From contig NZ_CP009755.1 in NCBI RefSeq assembly GCF_000772085.1, positions 1,860,001-1,924,000 on the forward strand: a stretch of DNA of 64,000 bases. The letters run 5' to 3'. This document shows, piece after piece, positions 46,234-57,626 of the stretch. Under the pieces are notes generated by a model. The model did no database searches, was not told the origin of the DNA, and saw only the letters and a program-made list of their open reading frames with translations. How positions within the stretch are numbered: position 1 is the stretch's first letter; every line of letters begins with the position of its first letter. Origin of the DNA: Curtobacterium sp. MR_MD2014. Lineage in GTDB: Bacteria > Actinomycetota > Actinomycetes > Actinomycetales > Microbacteriaceae. Position numbers and translations under genes: made by a program.

Positions 46234-47922
46234 TCACCGCCGGCGTCGAGCCCGCCACGCGTCGATCGCGGCCCACACCAGCAGCACCACGGCGGTACCG
46301 CCCAGGATCCCGCCCGCGGCGCCGGTCGAGAGCACCGCGGTCGGCCGCGCCGGCGAGGCGAGGTACACGATCGCCAGCACGCCGGCGCCCGCTCCGAGCA
46401 GGACGAGCAGGACGCGCCGGACCAGACCGGAGACCACCTCGCGGTCCCGCCGGTCCGAGAACAGCCGGATGTTCACCGCGAACCTGCCGGTCTCGAGCGC
46501 CTCGGTGATCCGGTCGACCCGCCGGGGCAGCTTGCGCGCGGCCGACACCACGCCGAAGAGCTCACGGACCGCGAGGTCCCGGACCGCTCGCGGTCGGAGC
46601 TGGTCGCGGATCTGCCGCCTGGCCAGGTCGCGGGACTCCTCGAGCAGGTCGAACGACGGCGCGAGGCTGCGCAGGGTGCCCTCGAAGATCGCCAGCGCGC
46701 GGGCCGCGGCGACGAAGTCCGGCGGCGGCTTGAGCCGGTAGCGCCCGAACACGGCGACGGCGTCGTCCACCGTCTCGACGCCGATCCGTGCACCGGGCCC
46801 GAGCTCGTCCGCGACGAACGCGGCGATGTCCCGGCGGAAGTCCGGCTCGTCCTCGACGTCGCGCACCGGGGCCATGCGCATCACCGCGTCCGCGATCCGC
46901 TCGGTGTCGTCCTGGATGTAGCCGGCGAGCAGGTCCTGCACGGTGCTCCGCAGGCCCGGGTCGAGCCGACCGACGGACCCGAAGTCGATCAGGGCCGGAC
47001 GGCCGTCGGGCAGCAGCACGACGTTGCCCGGGTGCAGGTCAGCGTGGTAGATCCCGTCGAAGACGATCTGCCGGAGGAAGGCGTCGAGGACGGCCCGCAT
47101 CGGGGCGTCGAGGTCCTGACCGCCCCCGGCGGCCCGGACCGCGCTGAGCGTCTCGCCCTCGAGGAACTCCATCACCATCACCCGACGCCCGGAGAGGTCG
47201 CGGTACGGCTCGGGGTAGGCGACCGCGTCCGGTCGGGCGCTCCGCGCCTGCGCCGCACGCAGTGCGGTGAGGTTCCGCATCTCCGACGTGAAGTCCACCT
47301 GCCGCACGAGGTCGTCGGCGTACTGCTGCGCGACGTCCGCGACGCCGACCTGTCGTGCCTCGGTGCTCGTCCGGGCCAGGAACCTGACGACCCGCAGCGC
47401 GATGTCGACGTCGCGCCGGACCGCGGCGTCGATCCCGGGTCGCTGGACCTTCACGGCGACGACGGTGCCGTCACGGAGGGTGGCCCGGTGCACCTGCGCG
47501 ATGGACGCAGCGGCGACCGGTTCGGTGTCGAAGGACGCGAACACCTCGTCGACGGGCGCGCCCAGCTCCTCCTCGAGGAGCGCCGCGACCTCGACCGCGT
47601 CGGCGGGGCGGACGCTGCGCTGCAGGTGCGCGAGCCCCTCGGTCCACTCGTCCGGCAGCAGGTCGTCGCGCGTCGACAGGAGCTGTCCCATCTTCACGAA
47701 CCCGCCGCCCGCCTCCTCGAGGGCGCGACGCAGGTGCTCGGCCTGCCGCCGCCGCAGGTCCGACGTCTCCGGGTCGCGTGAGAAGTCGAGCCGTCGGAAC
47801 GGCACCAGTTCGTGGCGGCGGGCGATCGACAGGAGTTCGGCGAAGCGTCGGGCACGGGTACGCAGGCTGCCGGCGGCGACGTCCTGCTGGCCGAGGTCGC
47901 TCAGGCGGGGCGGGGTGGGCAC
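46234..47922 (-). CDS. ABC1/UbiB-family atypical kinase
   Basis: A 562-residue member of the UbiB/ABC1 (ADCK) family. The KxGQ motif is in GGFVKMGQLLSTRDDLLPDE (about 72-91), the invariant Lys in VVAVKVQRPGID, catalytic DLHPGNVVLL and metal-binding LIDFGSVGRLD. Two hydrophobic segments near the C-terminus (about 500-545) anchor it in the membrane. Relatives support quinone synthesis or lipid homeostasis; this organism should use menaquinone, so the target is unknown. GTG 47922 is preferred to the longer frame. It lies between efp and aroB, two genes usually close together in related genomes. Confidence 0.9.
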   Translation of the reverse strand: MPTPPRLSDLGQQDVAAGSLRTRARRFAELLSIARRHELVPFRRLDFSRDPETSDLRRRQAEHLRRALEEAGGGFVKMGQLLSTRDDLLPDEWTEGLAHLQRSVRPADAVEVAALLEEELGAPVDEVFASFDTEPVAAASIAQVHRATLRDGTVVAVKVQRPGIDAAVRRDVDIALRVVRFLARTSTEARQVGVADVAQQYADDLVRQVDFTSEMRNLTALRAAQARSARPDAVAYPEPYRDLSGRRVMVMEFLEGETLSAVRAAGGGQDLDAPMRAVLDAFLRQIVFDGIYHADLHPGNVVLLPDGRPALIDFGSVGRLDPGLRSTVQDLLAGYIQDDTERIADAVMRMAPVRDVEDEPDFRRDIAAFVADELGPGARIGVETVDDAVAVFGRYRLKPPPDFVAAARALAIFEGTLRSLAPSFDLLEESRDLARRQIRDQLRPRAVRDLAVRELFGVVSAARKLPRRVDRITEALETGRFAVNIRLFSDRRDREVVSGLVRRVLLVLLGAGAGVLAIVYLASPARPTAVLSTGAAGGILGGTAVVLLVWAAIDAWRARRRR

Positions 47923-48048
47923 CGCCCCAGTCTGCTCCCCGGGCCTGCGGGCCTGCCCCGTCCCTGCACAGCCGGGAGGCACGGTTCACCGCCCACAGGT
48001 CGGCTGACCGGACGCGTCAGGTCAGGTCCACTGCACGACCCTCGTGGC

Positions 48049-48393
48049 ATGGACACTGCACTCACCACCGCCGCGATCGCTGCGACGGCGTCGATCGCCG
48101 CAGCCGTCGTCAGCTGGTTCGGCGCGTTCCAGGCGCGACGGTCCGCGGACCGCGACCATGCCTGGACACGGTTCGTCTGGGCGCTCGCTCGTCGACGGGA
48201 CAGCCCGGAGTACGACATCTCGAAACGTGTGCTCGTGGCACTCGAAGACGTAGCGTGGTGGTCCGAACCGGACCGGCGGCTCGCCACCCAGGCGCTGCGT
48301 CGCATCATCGCCGCCGAAGCCCAGCCCGACCCCACCACGACGACCATCGACGGAAGGACCGGATCAGATGCCGCTCCGGAGACCACTCCCTGA
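48049..48393 (+). CDS. Small membrane-anchored protein of unknown function
   Basis: A 114-residue protein, not recognised. ATG 48049. Residues about 4-27 form one hydrophobic helix (AIAATASIAAAVVSWFGAF), followed by a basic, Trp-rich cytoplasmic part (HAWTRFVWALARR, VALEDVAWWSEPDRRLATQALRRI) and a Thr/Pro-rich tail. It is one of few plus-strand genes amid minus-strand housekeeping genes. Its 3' end overlaps the next small gene by 26 bp in another frame. No Shine-Dalgarno is obvious; the 126-bp upstream gap holds the repeat GTCAGGTCAGG and a GGGAGGCACGG motif. Confidence 0.6.
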   Translation: MDTALTTAAIAATASIAAAVVSWFGAFQARRSADRDHAWTRFVWALARRRDSPEYDISKRVLVALEDVAWWSEPDRRLATQALRRIIAAEAQPDPTTTTIDGRTGSDAAPETTP

Positions 48394-48550
48394 CGCACCG
48401 GATCTCGACCTCGACGGGCGCGAGCAGTACTACGCGTGGGTGAACGGAGCCACCGTCGACGAGTTCCGCGAATGGAAGCGGACCGACGTCCTCACCGTGT
48501 CGCTCCGCGTCAAGTGGTGGTGGCGTCGCACACGCCGCAAGCTCCGCTGA
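48368..48550 (+). CDS. Small basic Trp-rich protein of unknown function
   Basis: A 60-residue protein starting at ATG 48368 with a strong GGAAGGA 11 nt upstream, inside the end of the previous gene. The first half is acidic (DAPDLDLDGREQYYAW); the end is strongly basic and aromatic (VKWWWRRTRRKLR). The clear ribosome site and the 26-bp overlap suggest a coupled pair. Not recognised; the basic Trp-rich end could bind membrane or nucleic acid (inference). Confidence 0.6.
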   Translation: MPLRRPLPDAPDLDLDGREQYYAWVNGATVDEFREWKRTDVLTVSLRVKWWWRRTRRKLR

Positions 48551-48570
48551 CCGGACCGGTCGCCGGTGGG

Positions 48571-49668
48571 CTAGACGCCGACCTCCTGGTACGCGGTGAA
48601 CAGCAGGTGGTCCTCCGGACCCTCGAGGGTGGCGGGCTTGCCGACCCCGTCGAGGATGATGAAGCGCAGCATGCCCGCTCGTGCCTTCTTGTCGCGCCGC
48701 ATCGTCGCGAGCAGGCCCTCCCAGCGACCGAGGCCGTAGGTCGTCGGCAGCTCCAGCGACTCGAGGATCGAGCGGTGCCGGTCGACGGTGGCGTCGTCCA
48801 GGTGGCCCGTCAACCGGGCGAGCTCCGCGGCGAACACCATGCCGACGGACACCGCCGCGCCGTGTCGCCACTGGTAGCGCTCGGCGTGCTCGATCGCGTG
48901 CCCGAGAGTGTGCCCGTAGTTGAGGATCTCCCGACGCCCCTGCTCGGTGAAGTCCTCCGACACCACCTCGGCCTTCAGCGCGATCGCGAGCTCGACCACG
49001 CGGCGGAACTCGGGCGTCGTCGGGTCGGTGACGCGGGCGACGTCGGCCTCGATGACGTCCAGGATCTCGGGGACGGCGATGAAGCCGGCCTTCACGATCT
49101 CGGCGAACCCGGTGAGCACGTCGTTCCTCGGCAGCGTCCGGACGAGGTCGAGGTCGGCGACCACCGCGCGCGGGTGGTGGAACGCCCCGACCAGGTTCTT
49201 GCCCTCGTTGGTGTTGATGCCGGTCTTGCCGCCGACGCTCGCGTCGACCAGCCCGAGCACGCTCGTCGGCATCGCCAGGAACGGCACCCCGCGGAGCCAC
49301 GTCGCCGCGACGAACCCGGCGAGGTCGGTGACGGCTCCCCCGCCGAGCCCGATGACAGCGTCGGTCCGGGTGAAGTCCGCCTGCCCCATGACCTGCCAGC
49401 AGAACGCGGCGACCTCGACGCGCTTGGCGGCCTCGGCGTCCGGGACCTCGGCGATCAGTGCGTCGAGACCGGCCTCGACGAGGACGGCACGCAGCTCGTT
49501 CGCCCGCGCTCCCAGGGTCGGTGCGTGCACGATGAGCACCTTCGCAACGCGGGGTCCGAGCAGCGACGGGACCGAGCCGGACAGGTCGTTGCCGACCACG
49601 ACGAGGGACCCGCCCTCGCCGCCGACCCGGATCTCGGTGGTGCCCTCGGGCAGGTTCGACGCGGTCAC
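48571..49668 (-). CDS. aroB: 3-dehydroquinate synthase
   Basis: A 365-residue NAD- and metal-dependent enzyme, the second shikimate step. GLGGGAVTDLAGFVAATWLR (about 107-126), MPTSVLGLVDASVGGKTGIN and the metal-binding GHTLGHAIEHAERY are intact. GTG start overlaps the aroK stop (GTGA). It ends 20 bp from the convergent small-gene pair, with no clear terminator. Confidence 0.98.
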   Translation of the reverse strand: MTASNLPEGTTEIRVGGEGGSLVVVGNDLSGSVPSLLGPRVAKVLIVHAPTLGARANELRAVLVEAGLDALIAEVPDAEAAKRVEVAAFCWQVMGQADFTRTDAVIGLGGGAVTDLAGFVAATWLRGVPFLAMPTSVLGLVDASVGGKTGINTNEGKNLVGAFHHPRAVVADLDLVRTLPRNDVLTGFAEIVKAGFIAVPEILDVIEADVARVTDPTTPEFRRVVELAIALKAEVVSEDFTEQGRREILNYGHTLGHAIEHAERYQWRHGAAVSVGMVFAAELARLTGHLDDATVDRHRSILESLELPTTYGLGRWEGLLATMRRDKKARAGMLRFIILDGVGKPATLEGPEDHLLFTAYQEVGV

Positions 49669-50309
49669 GGTGTCCCTCCGGTGGTGTGCTCCTGGTCGGA
49701 GCCGATGTGCTCCTCAGCGGAGTCGGTGCGCTCCTCGGCGGAGCCGGTGCGCTCCTCGCCGGAGCCGGTCTGCTGCTCGGTCACCCACGCGACGACGTCC
49801 CGGACGACGTGCGACATCGGGCGGCGCGACGTGTCGAACGTCGCGTGTGCGAGCTCGGCGTAGGTCGCCGCCCGCTCGTCGGCGATGGTCTGCCACGCGT
49901 CGATCCCGCCCTGCGCGAGGAGCGGCCGGTCGGTCCCCGCGATCCGGGCTGCGACGGCCTCGGGTGACACGGTGAGCAGCACGACCCGGGCGCCACGCAA
50001 CGCAGCACGGGTGTCCGGGTGCGTCACGGCTCCCCCACCGACGGAGACCACACCGCCGGTCGCGACGGCTGCGCGCACGGCCTCGGCCTCGAGCGCGCGG
50101 AACGCCGGCTCACCGCGGTCGGCGAAGATCCCCGGGATCGGGCCGTGCTCCCGCGCGATCACGCGATCGGTGTCCGTGAACGGCACGCCCAGGGCCTTGG
50201 CGACGCGCTTGCCGACGCTCGACTTGCCGGCCCCCATCGGCCCGATCACGACGACCGGCGCACCGGTGCCCGCGAGACCGCCGGTGGTCGACGCGTCGGC
50301 GCCGCTCAC
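49665..50309 (-). CDS. aroK: Shikimate kinase with C-terminal heptapeptide repeats
   Basis: A 214-residue shikimate kinase. P-loop [12 protein letters not shown] (about 23-34), [11 protein letters not shown] (shikimate site), the [11 protein letters not shown] loop and the lid Arg in TDRPLL. The core ends near residue 176. The rest is a hydrophilic tail of four 7-residue units ([28 protein letters not shown]), from a 21-bp DNA repeat. GTG start overlaps the aroC stop. The tail is unusual for AroK and likely neutral. Confidence 0.96.
   Translation of the reverse strand: MSGADASTTGGLAGTGAPVVVIGPMGAGKSSVGKRVAKALGVPFTDTDRVIAREHGPIPGIFADRGEPAFRALEAEAVRAAVATGGVVSVGGGAVTHPDTRAALRGARVVLLTVSPEAVAARIAGTDRPLLAQGGIDAWQTIADERAATYAELAHATFDTSRRPMSHVVRDVVAWVTEQQTGSGEERTGSAEERTDSAEEHIGSDQEHTTGGTP
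49686..49769. repeat. Four 21-bp tandem repeats inside aroK
   Basis: Units at 49686-49706, 49707-49727, 49728-49748 and 49749-49769 share the frame gtgctcctc-ggcggagccggt with a few substitutions. The unit length is a multiple of three, so copy-number change would keep the aroK frame. Confidence 0.9.
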
Positions 50310-51541
50310 CGGACGGTCGTGGGCTCGGCCGCGCGCGACTCAGCGCCGTCCGTCCGGCGGGTGCGCAGGGTCTCCGGCAGGGCCGCCAGGTACGCGTCGA
50401 GGTTGCGCTTCGTCTCGGTCAGGCTGTCGCCGCCGAACTTCTCGAGCACGGCATCGGCGAGCACGAGCGCGACCATGGCCTCGGCGACGACGCCCGATGC
50501 CGGTACCGCGCAGACGTCGCTCCGCTGGTGGTGGGCGGCCGCGTCCTCGCCGGTGGCGACGTCGATGGTGTGCAGGGCGTGCGGCACGGTCGCGATGGGC
50601 TTCATGCCCGCGCGGACACGGAGCACCGTCCCGGTGGACATGCCGCCTTCGGTCCCGCCGGCGCGGTCGCTCGTCCGGACGATCTCGCCGTCCTCGCGGT
50701 ACAGCTCGTCGTGCGCCTCGGACCCACGGCGTCCCGCGGTGGCGAACCCGTCGCCGACCTCGACGCCCTTGATCGCCTGGATGCCCATGATCGCCGCGGC
50801 GAGTCGTGCGTCGAGACGACGGTCCCAGTGCACGTGGGAGCCGAGCCCCGGCGGGACGCCGTAGAACAGGACCTCGACGACCCCGCCGAGGGTGTCGCCG
50901 TCCTTCTTCGCCGCCTCGACCTCGGTGACCATCCGCGCGGAGGTCTCCGGGTCGGCACAGCGGAGCTGGTCCTCGTCCAGGCGGTCGACGTCGTCGGGCA
51001 GGGGCAGCGGCGTGCCGTCGGGCACGCGGACGGTGCCGACCTGCAGGGTGTGCGCGATCGAGCGGATGCCGAGCTCGGCCAGGAAGGACTTCGCGACCGC
51101 GCCGAGGGCGACCCGCGCCGCCGTCTCGCGAGCGGACGCGCGTTCGAGGATCGGTCGGGCCTCGTCGAACCCGTACTTCTGCATGCCGACCAGGTCGGCG
51201 TGTCCGGGACGCGGTCGGGTCAGGGGCGCGCTGCGACCACGGGACATCTCGGTCGACTCGACCGGCTCGGGGCTCATGACCTCGACCCACTTGGGCCACT
51301 CGGTGTTGCCGATGCGGATGGCGATCGGGCTGCCGAGCGAGTACCCGTGGCGGACCCCGCCCGAGACGTGGAGCTCGTCCTGCTCGAACTTCATCCGCGA
51401 CCCGCGCCCGTAGCCGAGCTTCCGACGCGCGAGGTCGGCGCGGATGGACTCGAACGACACCGGGACGCCCGCGGGCAGGCCCTCGAGCATCGCGATGAGT
51501 TCGGGTCCGTGGGACTCACCAGCGGTCAACCAACGAAGCAT
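50306..51541 (-). CDS. aroC: Chorismate synthase
   Basis: A 411-residue FMN enzyme closing the shikimate trunk. The N-terminal [28 protein letters not shown] and the [14 protein letters not shown] region are present. ATG 51541 is chosen: GGGAGG lies 9 nt before it but directly abuts the other ATG at 51550, which would have no spacer. It lies 55 bp downstream of mltG; aroE, often found between them, is absent. Confidence 0.98.
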   Translation of the reverse strand: MLRWLTAGESHGPELIAMLEGLPAGVPVSFESIRADLARRKLGYGRGSRMKFEQDELHVSGGVRHGYSLGSPIAIRIGNTEWPKWVEVMSPEPVESTEMSRGRSAPLTRPRPGHADLVGMQKYGFDEARPILERASARETAARVALGAVAKSFLAELGIRSIAHTLQVGTVRVPDGTPLPLPDDVDRLDEDQLRCADPETSARMVTEVEAAKKDGDTLGGVVEVLFYGVPPGLGSHVHWDRRLDARLAAAIMGIQAIKGVEVGDGFATAGRRGSEAHDELYREDGEIVRTSDRAGGTEGGMSTGTVLRVRAGMKPIATVPHALHTIDVATGEDAAAHHQRSDVCAVPASGVVAEAMVALVLADAVLEKFGGDSLTETKRNLDAYLAALPETLRTRRTDGAESRAAEPTTVR

Positions 51542-51596
51542 GTCGACCATCCTCCCACAGGGTCCGGTCGTGCGACGCGACCGGACCGCCGCGGGC

Positions 51597-53219
51597 CTAC
51601 TGGTACTCGGGGTGTGCGCGGAGCCAGGCCTGGAACTGCTTCACGGCCACCTGGTGCTCCGCGTACGTGTCCGAGAAGACGGTCTCACCCGTGTCGAGGT
51701 CGACCGTCACGAAGTAGAGCCACTTCCCGTCGGCCATGTTCGTGACGGCCTTGATGGCCAGGTCGCCGGGGTTCGAGATCGGTGCCGGGGGCAGACCCTT
51801 GTGCACGTAGGTGTTGTACGCGTTGCCCGCGTCCGCTCGCTCCTCGTCGGTCGTGGTCACCTTGTGCGTGTTGCCCGTCCCGTAGGCGACGGTCGCGTCC
51901 GACTGCAGCGCCATGTCGATGTCGAGCCGGTTCTGGAACACCCGCGCGACCTTCGGGTAGTCGGCAGCCAGGCCGGCCTCCTTCTGCACGAGCGAGGCGA
52001 AGACGACGACCCGCTCCTGGTCACCCTCGGCCACGCCGGCGGCGGCCAGGTGCTCCTTCATCGTGTCGACCATCGACTGGAAGTACTGCTTCGCGGTCCA
52101 CCCGGGGTTGATCGGGTACGTCGCCGGGAAGAGCCATCCCTCGAGCGTCGTCACGCCGGACGGGAGCCCGTACGCCTGCACGTCCTTCGCCGCTGCACTG
52201 ACCTCGGCCTCGGTCAGCCCCGCCTTCGAGACCATCCCCGCCTCGATGTCCTGCAGCGCGGTCCCCTCGGGGATCACGATCGAGGCCTGGACGCGGTTGT
52301 CGGAGTCCTTGAGTGCGTCGAGCGCGGCCTTCGAGCTCATCTCCTTCTTGAGCTCGTACGAGCCCGGCTGGAACGAGACGTCCGGTGAGGTCAACAGCAG
52401 CTTGTAGAACACCTTCGAGCTCTTCACGACACCGCTGCGCTGCAGGGTCTTCGCGACGTCCTCGCCGATGTCGCCCTGCTTGATGGTCACGGTGACCTTG
52501 CTCGTCCCGTCGCCGGTGTAGTCGTCGGGCTCACTGGACCCGCCGATCGCACTGAGCACCTGCTGCACCTTGGGTGCGGCGAAGGCGTACGCGCCGACGC
52601 CGCCGCCCAGGACGAGGGCGACGATCACGATGCCCGCCACGAGCGGGCCACGTCGCCGCTTCGGCCGCGGTTCGCGTGGCGGCCGGGAGGCTCCCCCGCC
52701 TCCGGCACCACGCCCACGTCCGCCTCCGGTACCGCCGGTTCCCCGGTCGGCTCCGGCAGGCCCGCCCGCGGCGGCAGCGGAACCGTCGACGACGCCCGCG
52801 TCACGCGTGGCCCGGCCCGGGCCGGCCTCGGCCCGCGCCGCACGCACCGCCTGCGCATCGGGCGCCCGGAGCTCCCCGGTCAGGAGTGCTCGGACGTCCG
52901 GGTGGAGCTCGTCGTCCGACCGCGCGACCGGGGCGTCCGCCGGCGATGCCGGTCGCGTCGCCGCCGTCGAGGGCTGCGACGCCGGGTCCTGGTCCGCCGG
53001 ACGACGACCGTCGGTGTCCTCCGCCGGCGCCCGCCGCGCCCGCTCGGACTCGGCTGCCTCGGCAGCACGCGCCTCACGACGGGACATCGGTCGGTCGGGC
53101 TCGGCGTCGGGGTCGGTGGGGCGACGTCGCCGCCCTGCGTCGTCACCGGGCGCGATGATCGCGTCCCAGTCCAGGTCGTCTGCCAAGGGATCCTCGGTCT
53201 CTCGGGTCGGGGGCTCCAC
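51597..53219 (-). CDS. mltG: Endolytic murein transglycosylase MltG
   Basis: A 540-residue YceG/MltG protein that cuts nascent glycan strands at the membrane. Residues 1-190 are a long charged, Gly/Ala/Pro-rich cytoplasmic part, much longer than in E. coli. One membrane helix (about 192-214) is followed by a LysM-like region and the catalytic domain with [19 protein letters not shown] (catalytic Glu), [20 protein letters not shown] and [14 protein letters not shown] start. A hairpin occupies the space just before it. Confidence 0.95.
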   Translation of the reverse strand: MEPPTRETEDPLADDLDWDAIIAPGDDAGRRRRPTDPDAEPDRPMSRREARAAEAAESERARRAPAEDTDGRRPADQDPASQPSTAATRPASPADAPVARSDDELHPDVRALLTGELRAPDAQAVRAARAEAGPGRATRDAGVVDGSAAAAGGPAGADRGTGGTGGGRGRGAGGGGASRPPREPRPKRRRGPLVAGIVIVALVLGGGVGAYAFAAPKVQQVLSAIGGSSEPDDYTGDGTSKVTVTIKQGDIGEDVAKTLQRSGVVKSSKVFYKLLLTSPDVSFQPGSYELKKEMSSKAALDALKDSDNRVQASIVIPEGTALQDIEAGMVSKAGLTEAEVSAAAKDVQAYGLPSGVTTLEGWLFPATYPINPGWTAKQYFQSMVDTMKEHLAAAGVAEGDQERVVVFASLVQKEAGLAADYPKVARVFQNRLDIDMALQSDATVAYGTGNTHKVTTTDEERADAGNAYNTYVHKGLPPAPISNPGDLAIKAVTNMADGKWLYFVTVDLDTGETVFSDTYAEHQVAVKQFQAWLRAHPEYQ

Positions 53220-53222
53220 CTG

Positions 53223-53269
53223 GGCCCCGTCGGTCCGGGAACGACGGTCTCCCGACCCGTCCCGGGGCC
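53223..53269 (-). terminator. Stem-loop between ruvX and mltG, abutting the mltG start
   Basis: GGCCCCG (53223-53229) pairs with CGGGGCC (53263-53269). It begins 6 nt after the ruvX stop and ends 3 nt before the mltG GTG, so it could end ruvX transcripts or mask the mltG ribosome site. Confidence 0.45.
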
Positions 53270-53275
53270 GGTCGG

Positions 53276-53725
53276 TCAGGGGAGCGTTGCGCCGGGAGCG
53301 GCGCTGGACGCACGCTCGTGGTCGAGCGCGTGTTGCAGGATGATAACAGCGGCCGCTTGGTCGATCACGGCGCGGGACTTCTTGGTGTTCTTCCCGGCCT
53401 GGTGCAGACCGCGCTGCGCCGTCACCGTCGAGAGCCGTTCGTCGACCAGCCGTACGGTCCGGTGCTCGGCCAGCCGCTCCGCGAAGCCCCTGGCATCGGC
53501 GGTCGACGGGGTGTCGTCACCCGACATCGAGAGCGGCAGCCCCACGACGATCTCGAGCACGTCGTACTCGTCGGCCAGTTCGACGATCCGGCGCACGTCG
53601 GTCGCCTGGGCCCGGGGCACCGTCTCGACCGGGGTGGCCAGCAGGCCGTCGCGGTCGCAGACCGCGACGCCGATGCGGGCCTTGCCGACGTCGACGCCGA
53701 GCCGGCGGCCCGGACGCACCGACAC
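53276..53725 (-). CDS. ruvX: Putative pre-16S rRNA nuclease / Holliday-junction resolvase-like
   Basis: A 149-residue YqgF/RuvX protein with an RNase H-like fold. LGVDVGKARIGVAVCD (about 9-24) carries the first catalytic Asp, GLPLSMSG the middle motif, and VRLVDERLSTVTAQ the Glu; the final Asp is in VIDQAAAVIILQ. Family members mature 16S rRNA ends or act in recombination. GTG start, 2 bp after alaS. The order alaS-ruvX-mltG is conserved. Confidence 0.96.
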   Translation of the reverse strand: MSVRPGRRLGVDVGKARIGVAVCDRDGLLATPVETVPRAQATDVRRIVELADEYDVLEIVVGLPLSMSGDDTPSTADARGFAERLAEHRTVRLVDERLSTVTAQRGLHQAGKNTKKSRAVIDQAAAVIILQHALDHERASSAAPGATLP

Positions 53726-53727
53726 GA

Positions 53728-56385
<2,658 letters not shown>

Positions 56386-56441
56386 GGTGCTTCCTGATTC
56401 AGGTCGGCGGAGGGTGCGTGGGAGCTGGGGCGCGGTGACGC

Positions 56442-56624
56442 TCAGGCGTCGGTGCGGAGTTCGGCCTCGCGGGAGCGGTACCCGTCGGCGACGGCGTCGG
56501 TGAACGCCTTCGTCCTGGCGTTCACGTCCGCGAAGAGGCGGGCGCCGCCGGGTGTGTTCGCGATCCGGTGCGCGGCGGCGAAGCCGATGACGACGCCGAC
56601 GGCGACGAAGAACAGCTGCTTCAC
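56442..56624 (-). CDS. Small membrane protein (DUF6167 type) between rpsD and alaS
   Basis: A 60-residue protein with one N-terminal membrane helix (VKQLFFVAVGVVIGFAAAH) and a short cytoplasmic part (ADVNARTKAFTDAVADGYRSREAELR). Small proteins like this sit directly before alaS across actinobacteria (DUF6167); function unknown. GTG 56624 with GAGAGG upstream; it lies 56 bp before alaS and has its own TACACT -10. The longer frame is antisense to rpsD DNA and rejected. Confidence 0.85.
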   Translation of the reverse strand: MKQLFFVAVGVVIGFAAAHRIANTPGGARLFADVNARTKAFTDAVADGYRSREAELRTDA

Positions 56625-56674
56625 GGTGCCTCTCCCTCTCCCTCTCGCGCACGCGAGCGGTGCGTGCCCGAACG

Positions 56675-56680
56675 AGTGTA
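56675..56680 (-). promoter_or_regulatory. Candidate -10 element for the DUF6167-alaS unit (TACACT)
   Basis: Minus-strand TACACT in CCACTACACTCG lies about 51 bp before the GTG of the small membrane gene, just after the rpsD terminator. It is the same hexamer as before efp. Confidence 0.45.
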
Positions 56681-56703
56681 GTGGCGTGGGACGGCCGGGA
56701 CGC

Positions 56704-56745
56704 CGAACGGCGGGCCGTCCTCCTGAGAGGACGACCCGCCGTTCG
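56704..56745 (-). terminator. Strong stem-loop terminator downstream of rpsD
   Basis: An 11-bp perfect outer stem (CGAACGGCGGG, 56704-56714, with 56735-56745) encloses a second stem GTCCTC/GAGGAC around a CTGA loop (56717-56732). It starts 15 nt past the rpsD stop. No U-tract. Confidence 0.85.
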
Positions 56746-56760
56746 GGCGTGATCCGTGGA

Positions 56761-57390
56761 TCAGCGAGCTGCGTAGTACTCGACGACGAGCTGCACTTCA
56801 CAGGTCACGGGGACCTCGGCGCGCTTCGGGCGACGGACCAGGCGGGCCTGGAGCTTCTCGATCTCGACCTCGAGGTAGCCCGGGACCTTCGGCAGGACCT
56901 CGAGGTGACCACCGGCAGCGGCGACCTGGAGGGGCTCGAGGGACTCGGAGCGCTGCTTGACGTGGATCATCTGGCCCTCCTTCACGCGGAAGGAGGGACG
57001 GTCGACGAGCTTGCCGTCGACCAGGATGTGACGGTGCACGATCAGCTGGCGCGCCTGCGCGGTGGTGCGGGCGAAGCCGGCACGCAGCACGAGGGCGTCG
57101 AGGCGCTGCTCGAGGAGCTCGACCAGGTTCTCACCGGTCAGGCCCTTCGTCTTGCGGGCCTCTTCGAAGACAATGCGGAGCTGCTTCTCGCGGATGCCGT
57201 ACTGGGCGCGCAGACGCTGCTTCTCACGGAGGCGGACGGCGTAGTCGCTGTCCGCACGACGGCGGGTACGGCCGTGCTCACCGGGGCCGTAGGGGCGCTT
57301 CTCGAGGTAGCGGGCCGCCTTCGGCGTCAGCGGGATGCCGAGCGCGCGCGAGAGGCGGGTCTTGCTGCGGGTGCGTGACTTGGTAGACAC
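56761..57390 (-). CDS. rpsD: 30S ribosomal protein S4
   Basis: A 209-residue S4, a primary 16S rRNA binder. RTRSKTRLSRALGIPLTPKAAR-type N-terminus (read at 5-26), the S4 RNA-binding domain LEQRLDALVLRAGFARTTAQARQLI (about 95-120) and a C-terminal VEYYAAR. Here S4 stands alone, not in the alpha operon, as in other actinobacteria. GTG 57390 with AAAGGA upstream; the extra 14 residues of the open frame are rejected. It is preceded by a structured leader of about 190 nt. Confidence 0.98.
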   Translation of the reverse strand: MSTKSRTRSKTRLSRALGIPLTPKAARYLEKRPYGPGEHGRTRRRADSDYAVRLREKQRLRAQYGIREKQLRIVFEEARKTKGLTGENLVELLEQRLDALVLRAGFARTTAQARQLIVHRHILVDGKLVDRPSFRVKEGQMIHVKQRSESLEPLQVAAAGGHLEVLPKVPGYLEVEIEKLQARLVRRPKRAEVPVTCEVQLVVEYYAAR

Positions 57391-57490
57391 AGGGTCCTTT
57401 TCTCTGTCTGAACTGAATGACTCGCCGGACACGGCACGCAGTCGTGCGCGCGGTCCCGGCGACGGGATCCAGAGGGATGAGCCTGTGGGA

Positions 57491-57567
57491 TCGGACGGCT
57501 ACAGTCCGAACCTCTGTCCCCGTCCCGCCGGAGCGGGACTCTGTCCTCGGCGCAGCCGCACGCGAGG
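57491..57567 (-). promoter_or_regulatory. Structured rpsD leader: three consecutive hairpins
   Basis: Between the candidate promoter and rpsD the leader RNA can form three simple hairpins: TCCTCG/CGAGGA (57543-57567), GTCCCGC/GCGGGAC around a CGGA tetraloop (57522-57539) and TCGGAC/GTCCGA (57491-57509). The octamer CTCTGTCC occurs on both sides of the middle one (57512-57519, 57539-57546). S4 represses its own gene in other bacteria by binding the mRNA leader; the same is suspected here but not shown. Confidence 0.4.
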
Positions 57568-57587
57568 ACCAGGACGTAGGCCCGTCA

Positions 57588-57593
57588 ACGATA
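57588..57593 (-). promoter_or_regulatory. Candidate -10 element for rpsD (TATCGT)
   Basis: Minus-strand TGCTATCGT contains an extended -10 (TGnTATcgT). Transcription from here would give a leader of about 190 nt before rpsD. The -35 would lie near the end of rarA. Confidence 0.4.
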
Positions 57594-57626
57594 GCAGCAT
57601 CGAGAGGCCCGGAGAAGCACCGGGTG

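Noticed and set aside
48049-48550. Prophage or transposon remnant at 48 kb
   Set aside because: No integrase, transposase, att repeats or tRNA nearby; only two small genes.
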